Assembly: GCA_037444305.1 (NCBI GenBank)
Contig: JBBIMP010000019.1
Location: 1-64,000, forward strand
Origin: JBBIMP01 sp037444305
GTDB taxonomy: Bacteria > Acidobacteriota > UBA6911
Length of the DNA stretch: 64,000 bases
Direction: 5' to 3'
The notes beneath the pieces were generated by a model. That model was given only the letters and a program-made list of their open reading frames with translations, did no database searches and was not told the DNA's origin. Positions within the stretch are counted from its first letter, which is position 1. Each line of letters begins with the position of its first letter. A program made the position numbers and the translations under genes. Shown in pieces: positions 60,893-64,000 of this stretch.

Positions 60893-61765
60893 ACGGTGAC
60901 GACACCGGCGCAGCAAAGCCAGGCCAGGATAACCATCCTGCCCGTGGCCGGGCCCGTCTACATGCTGCAGGGCGGGGGCGGCAACATCGGCGCGGTGGCC
61001 GATCCTGCGGGAATGCTGTTGATTGACGCCATGGAAAAGCCCGTGGCAGATCAGATCCGCGCCGCCATCCGCTCCCTGCCCGGCGGCGACCGCGTGCGCT
61101 AAATCGTAAACACACACCGGCACGGCGGCCACACAAGAGGCAACAAGGCATTGGGACTCGGCGCCACGATCGTCGCTCATGAAAACGTCCGCAAGCTGGT
61201 GTCCAAGGATCAGGTCCTGCTGGGAAGAGAGGTCAAGGCCTTCCCTGCAGAGGCCCTGCCCAACATCACATACTCCGACAAGCTCACGGCATACGCCGCA
61301 AAAGAAATGGTCCGGCTGGTGCATTACCCCCTGGCGCACACCGACGGGGATACGATTGTCTTCATCGGCCGTCATAAGGCGGTGCATATGGGCGACATGT
61401 TTTTCAACGGCATGTTCCCGTTTTTGGACGTGGCCAACGGCGGGGACATCGGCAACTGGGTGCGGCAGCTGGACAGGATCCTGGCGGAACTCCCCGCCGA
61501 CGCTAAAATCATCCCCGGCCACGGCCCGCTCGCCGGCCCGGCCGAGCTCAAGGTGTTCCGCCAGATGCTCCACGATACGGCCGACATCGTGCGAGGACAG
61601 ATGAAAGCAGGAAAAACGCTGGATCAGATCAAGGACGCCGGGCTCCCCGATCGTTTCGCTCCCTGGACGAAAGGATTCCTGACGACTCCTCAATGGCTGG
61701 AACCGGTCTATCGAAGCCTGGAGAAGCACAAGCGCCCGGGGCCTGATTGGCCTGAATCCCAAACA
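60893..61765 (+). pseudogene. MBL-fold hydrolase with nonsense mutation and damaged zinc motif
   Basis: The frame reads ARITILPVAGPVYMLQGGGG, NIGAVADPAGMLLIDAMEKP, then RVR and a TAA at 61100-61102. The same frame continues IVNTHRHGGHTRGNKALGLG, where other family members have NTHxHxDHTGGN, so the metal-binding Asp is Gly (61127). Later the frame shows VHYPLAHTDGDTIVFI and IIPGHGPLAGPAELKVFRQM with conserved histidines. The normal stop is missing and there is no start, so it is a decayed gene. Confidence 0.8.
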
Positions 61766-61828
61766 GGTGAACCCCCCTCTTTCACGCGAATCTCGATTCG
61801 CGAGGGCGCACGGAGCCGAGCGAGGCGC

Positions 61829-63448
61829 TCAGCGCTTCTCCCGCCGCCGTTCCGGCGGCAGCAGCTCGATCAACTCGTTTGCCGCTCCCTGCCGCTTCCT
61901 GAGCGTGAAAGCGTCGTAGAGCCGGTTGGTCGCGGTGCGCGCCACGAAGTGCAGCTCGTCGCCGTCCACGGTAATGATCTGGAAGAGCTGCGTGTCTTCG
62001 GCGGCACGCACGGCCCAGAAATCGCCCGTCATGTCGTACATCTTCGGGCCGCTCACGGAGACGACGTAGACGGTGCCGATGGCCGGGTCATAGACCTGAT
62101 TATAGCCGGCCGGTGCGTTGATGGTTCCCACGCTGGGTCGGCCGCTCGCGTCGCCGCTGCGCGCATAGGTGTGGTCGTGGCCCGTGAGGACCAGGTCGAC
62201 CTTGAAGGCGTCGAAGACTGGTTTCCACAACGCGCGCAACTGCGGGTTGTCTCGGTTTCTCGCGGGCGAAAAGATCGGGTGGTGGAATGTGACGATTGTC
62301 CATCGGTTCGGGTTGTTCGACAGCACTTCCCGCAGCCAGGCCGCCTGCTCCTTCTGGCGTTCGTTCGAGTTCAGCGACACGATACGGGCCCCCTGGTAAT
62401 CGATGAAGTAAGCCGTCTCCTCCGTGCCCAGAGGGCCGTTGCGCGGAAGCGTGAACTGCGGGCGCCAGTGGCGCGCGATCGTGCGCTCGCCCGGCCGCGC
62501 GAGACGATCGCGCAGCGGCGGCTGACTGGGCTCGCGCCCGGCCAGGTCGCTCATGGCGTAACCCGTGAGCGCGCTGAAGCCGGCGTCAATGGCGGTGAAG
62601 CGCCGCTTGGAGTCGAGGCGCGCACCCGCGGTGCGGCCGTCGGCAGCGCGCGCCGAGATGCGGTTGCCGGTCTCAGCGCCCGAGGAATCGCGCTCCGGTT
62701 TCAGGTCGATGAGGACCACGATCTCCCGGCCTTCCTTCGTGATCCAGATGCGCTCATTTTCCGGCCCGGCCCCCTCGCTGAAATACTCGTGGTTGCCCGG
62801 GGAGGGAATGACCGGTGTGGTCGCATTCACCCAGCCCGGCGCGCCGAACCATTCGCCCCACTCCGCATCGCGCTGGGCGCGGTTGATCAAATCACCCGCG
62901 TGAAGCGTGAACGCCGCGCGCGGCGCTTCGCGAAAGGCCTCGCGAAACACGCGAGACCAGTGCGTGCGGATGTCGTTCTGCGCATCTCCGAAATAGACGA
63001 ACGAGAAGGGCGCCGGGCCTCTGCGCGCGGTGCGGAAATGAAACCACTCGCTCCAGTTCTGCCCATCGCCCACGCGATAGGCGTAGAGCGTGTCCGGCTT
63101 CAAGCCGTCGAACTCGACCGAATGATAATGGGCCTTGCCGAGGTCCGATTCGAAGGGAGCCGTCGCGGCCACAAACTCCTTCCCGCGTGGCTGCGGCTCC
63201 TCCTGCGCGGGCGCGATCTCGGCCAGCGCGCGCGTTACGGAGACATCGGTGCGCCACGTGACGGCCTGCGTGGCAGCCGGATCGCCGGACCAGGTGAGCA
63301 CGATGCGGTCGGGCCGCGCCGTGGGCCTGTGCTGCTCCGCTTCCGGGACCAGCCGGGGAAGTTCGCGGGCCGCTGGGTGGCCTCCGAGCGGCACGGCAAT
63401 AAGGACTGCCATCAAGAGGACCAGGGGTAGGACACGGCGTGTGATCAT
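61829..63448 (-). CDS. Secreted purple-acid-phosphatase-like metallophosphoesterase
   Basis: A 539-residue protein with a signal peptide (about 1-22). An N-terminal FN3-like domain (DRIVLTWSGDPAATQAVTWR, HSVEFDGLKPDTLYAYRVGD) precedes the metallophosphoesterase domain with motifs FVYFGDAQ, HAGDLINRAQ, SPGNHEYF, VTFHHPIFS and LTGHDHTYARSG. These are the five metal-binding blocks of purple acid phosphatases. It likely hydrolyses phosphate esters outside the cytoplasm. About 90 residues between GNHE and the later blocks form an insertion. It lies on the opposite strand to the preceding MBL remnant, which runs into its 3' end. Confidence 0.92.
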   Translation of the reverse strand: MITRRVLPLVLLMAVLIAVPLGGHPAARELPRLVPEAEQHRPTARPDRIVLTWSGDPAATQAVTWRTDVSVTRALAEIAPAQEEPQPRGKEFVAATAPFESDLGKAHYHSVEFDGLKPDTLYAYRVGDGQNWSEWFHFRTARRGPAPFSFVYFGDAQNDIRTHWSRVFREAFREAPRAAFTLHAGDLINRAQRDAEWGEWFGAPGWVNATTPVIPSPGNHEYFSEGAGPENERIWITKEGREIVVLIDLKPERDSSGAETGNRISARAADGRTAGARLDSKRRFTAIDAGFSALTGYAMSDLAGREPSQPPLRDRLARPGERTIARHWRPQFTLPRNGPLGTEETAYFIDYQGARIVSLNSNERQKEQAAWLREVLSNNPNRWTIVTFHHPIFSPARNRDNPQLRALWKPVFDAFKVDLVLTGHDHTYARSGDASGRPSVGTINAPAGYNQVYDPAIGTVYVVSVSGPKMYDMTGDFWAVRAAEDTQLFQIITVDGDELHFVARTATNRLYDAFTLRKRQGAANELIELLPPERRREKR

Positions 63449-63662
63449 GTTGAGCTCGCTTTTCTTGCCTGCTTCAGGCGCTTAGGCTCCTGCGCCGCGC
63501 ACCCCGGAATCTGCCTCGAATATCGCCGCAGGTTGTGAGCCCGTCGCTTTCGCAATCGGTGACACAAGAGCGCTTGGGCGCAGGAATTCAGTGTTTAATG
63601 GGGCCCGCGTTTGTTCCAGAATTGTTGAATCCTCGCGCGAGCACGAGGATTCGGCATGAATA

Positions 63663-64000
63663 TTACCATTCCCAGCCCTCCGGAATCTCGCCGTGTTCGG
63701 AGTCGACGAGGCGGGAGGGGAAGAGGTCGGCGATCTGCGCGGGGAGCGTGCCCGGGACAGTATCACGCCTCGCAATCTCGACCTTCAGCCATTCACGGCC
63801 CGATCCACTTTTGAGCTTCCTTTCCCGTTCAAGGGCCACGGAGTGCGATTGAACCTCTTCCCAATACGCGACACGCTTCGGTGGATGGCGTTTGGTCCAG
63901 TCCGCCCCTTTGCCTTTGGAGTGATCCTCAAAACGCCGCTCCAAGTCTTCCGTGTGGCCGATGTAGATGCTGCCGTCCTCGCATTCGAGCGCGTACACAC
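63663..64000 (-). CDS. GIY-YIG nuclease superfamily protein (5' end outside the window)
   Basis: About 111 residues are seen: VYALECEDGSIYIGHTEDLE at the start, the GIY-YIG core (Y..Y.G), then RRFEDHSKGKGADWTKRHPP and AYWEEVQSHSVALERERKLK, with the Arg and Glu of the motif. The GTG at 63998 is probably internal, the gene starting beyond the window, as family members have two to four more residues. The family includes UvrC-like and homing endonucleases; the single-domain form is often a small DNA endonuclease of unknown role (YhbQ/UPF0213-like). Confidence 0.85.
   Translation of the reverse strand, partial: VYALECEDGSIYIGHTEDLERRFEDHSKGKGADWTKRHPPKRVAYWEEVQSHSVALERERKLKSGSGREWLKVEIARRDTVPGTLPAQIADLFPSRLVDSEHGEIPEGWEW

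Noticed and set aside
1..64000. CRISPR array
   Set aside because: No regularly spaced repeats of 25-40 bases were seen; the only close direct repeats are the two-copy units at 52.3-52.5 kb.

Overview
The window is a GC-rich bacterial contig of draft or metagenome quality: a run of exactly 100 Ns (52172-52271) marks a scaffold join. Gene content suggests a Gram-negative member of the Acidobacteriota or a close neighbour. The clues are a Ser/Thr kinase with an N-terminal zinc ribbon and a FlgO/TPR-like C-terminal half, a tricorn-type protease, a PEP-CTERM protein, several MacB-like permeases without an adjacent ATPase, Tat genes and tandem L,D-transpeptidases. This taxonomic guess is inference from gene families only.

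Layout. 1-2.1 kb: the end of an AbiE type IV toxin-antitoxin pair abutting gene debris, then DUF2905. 2.5-3.4 kb: a PEP-CTERM gene split by a small MITE-like element. 3.5-17.5 kb: mostly housekeeping and metabolism (kinase, ComM-like ATPase, branched-chain aminotransferase, 4-alpha-glucanotransferase, HEAT protein, PanB, a conserved unknown with a zinc-ribbon partner, HemE, FAD oxidoreductase). 17.5-24 kb: hypothetical genes, a hairpin-rich intergenic region, a LysR regulator, and a minus-strand envelope cluster with two L,D-transpeptidases and two lipoprotein-like genes. 24.2-28.7 kb: a histidine kinase/NtrC-type regulator pair, a redoxin and a YdcF-family protein. 28.8-36 kb (minus strand): a tiny membrane peptide, ThiC, and a likely operon LLM oxidoreductase-CbiM-CbiQ-CbiO-hydrolase-MBL-like protein. 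36.7-42.5 kb: tRNA-dihydrouridine synthase, a nucleotidyltransferase/HEPN pair and a large tricorn-like protease. 43.3-50.6 kb: TatC/TatA, a carboxy-terminal processing protease behind a strong promoter, an MltD-like transglycosylase and two MacB-like permeases. 50.7-52.5 kb: a palindromic repeat, PAP2 and SDR remnants, and the gap. 52.5-60.1 kb: a fused kinase-aminotransferase, a methyltransferase, an EamA remnant, then a MacA-like adaptor with two more MacB-like permeases. 60.2-64 kb: debris of fumarase, gamma-glutamyltransferase and MBL genes, then a purple-acid-phosphatase-like protein and a partial GIY-YIG nuclease.

Two themes stand out. First, at least four short zones (about 1.24-1.86, 42.6-43.2, 50.8-52.1 and 60.2-61.8 kb) hold stubs of unrelated genes, several joined in frame N-terminus to C-terminus, as if large internal deletions had repeatedly collapsed non-essential loci. 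Second, small palindromic or REP-like repeats sit at gene ends and in two cases (hemE, dus) supply the final codons and the stop. The clearest mobile element is the ISL3-like MITE at 2715-2919, with about 25-bp inverted ends and an 8-bp target duplication; its excision in silico restores the host reading frame.
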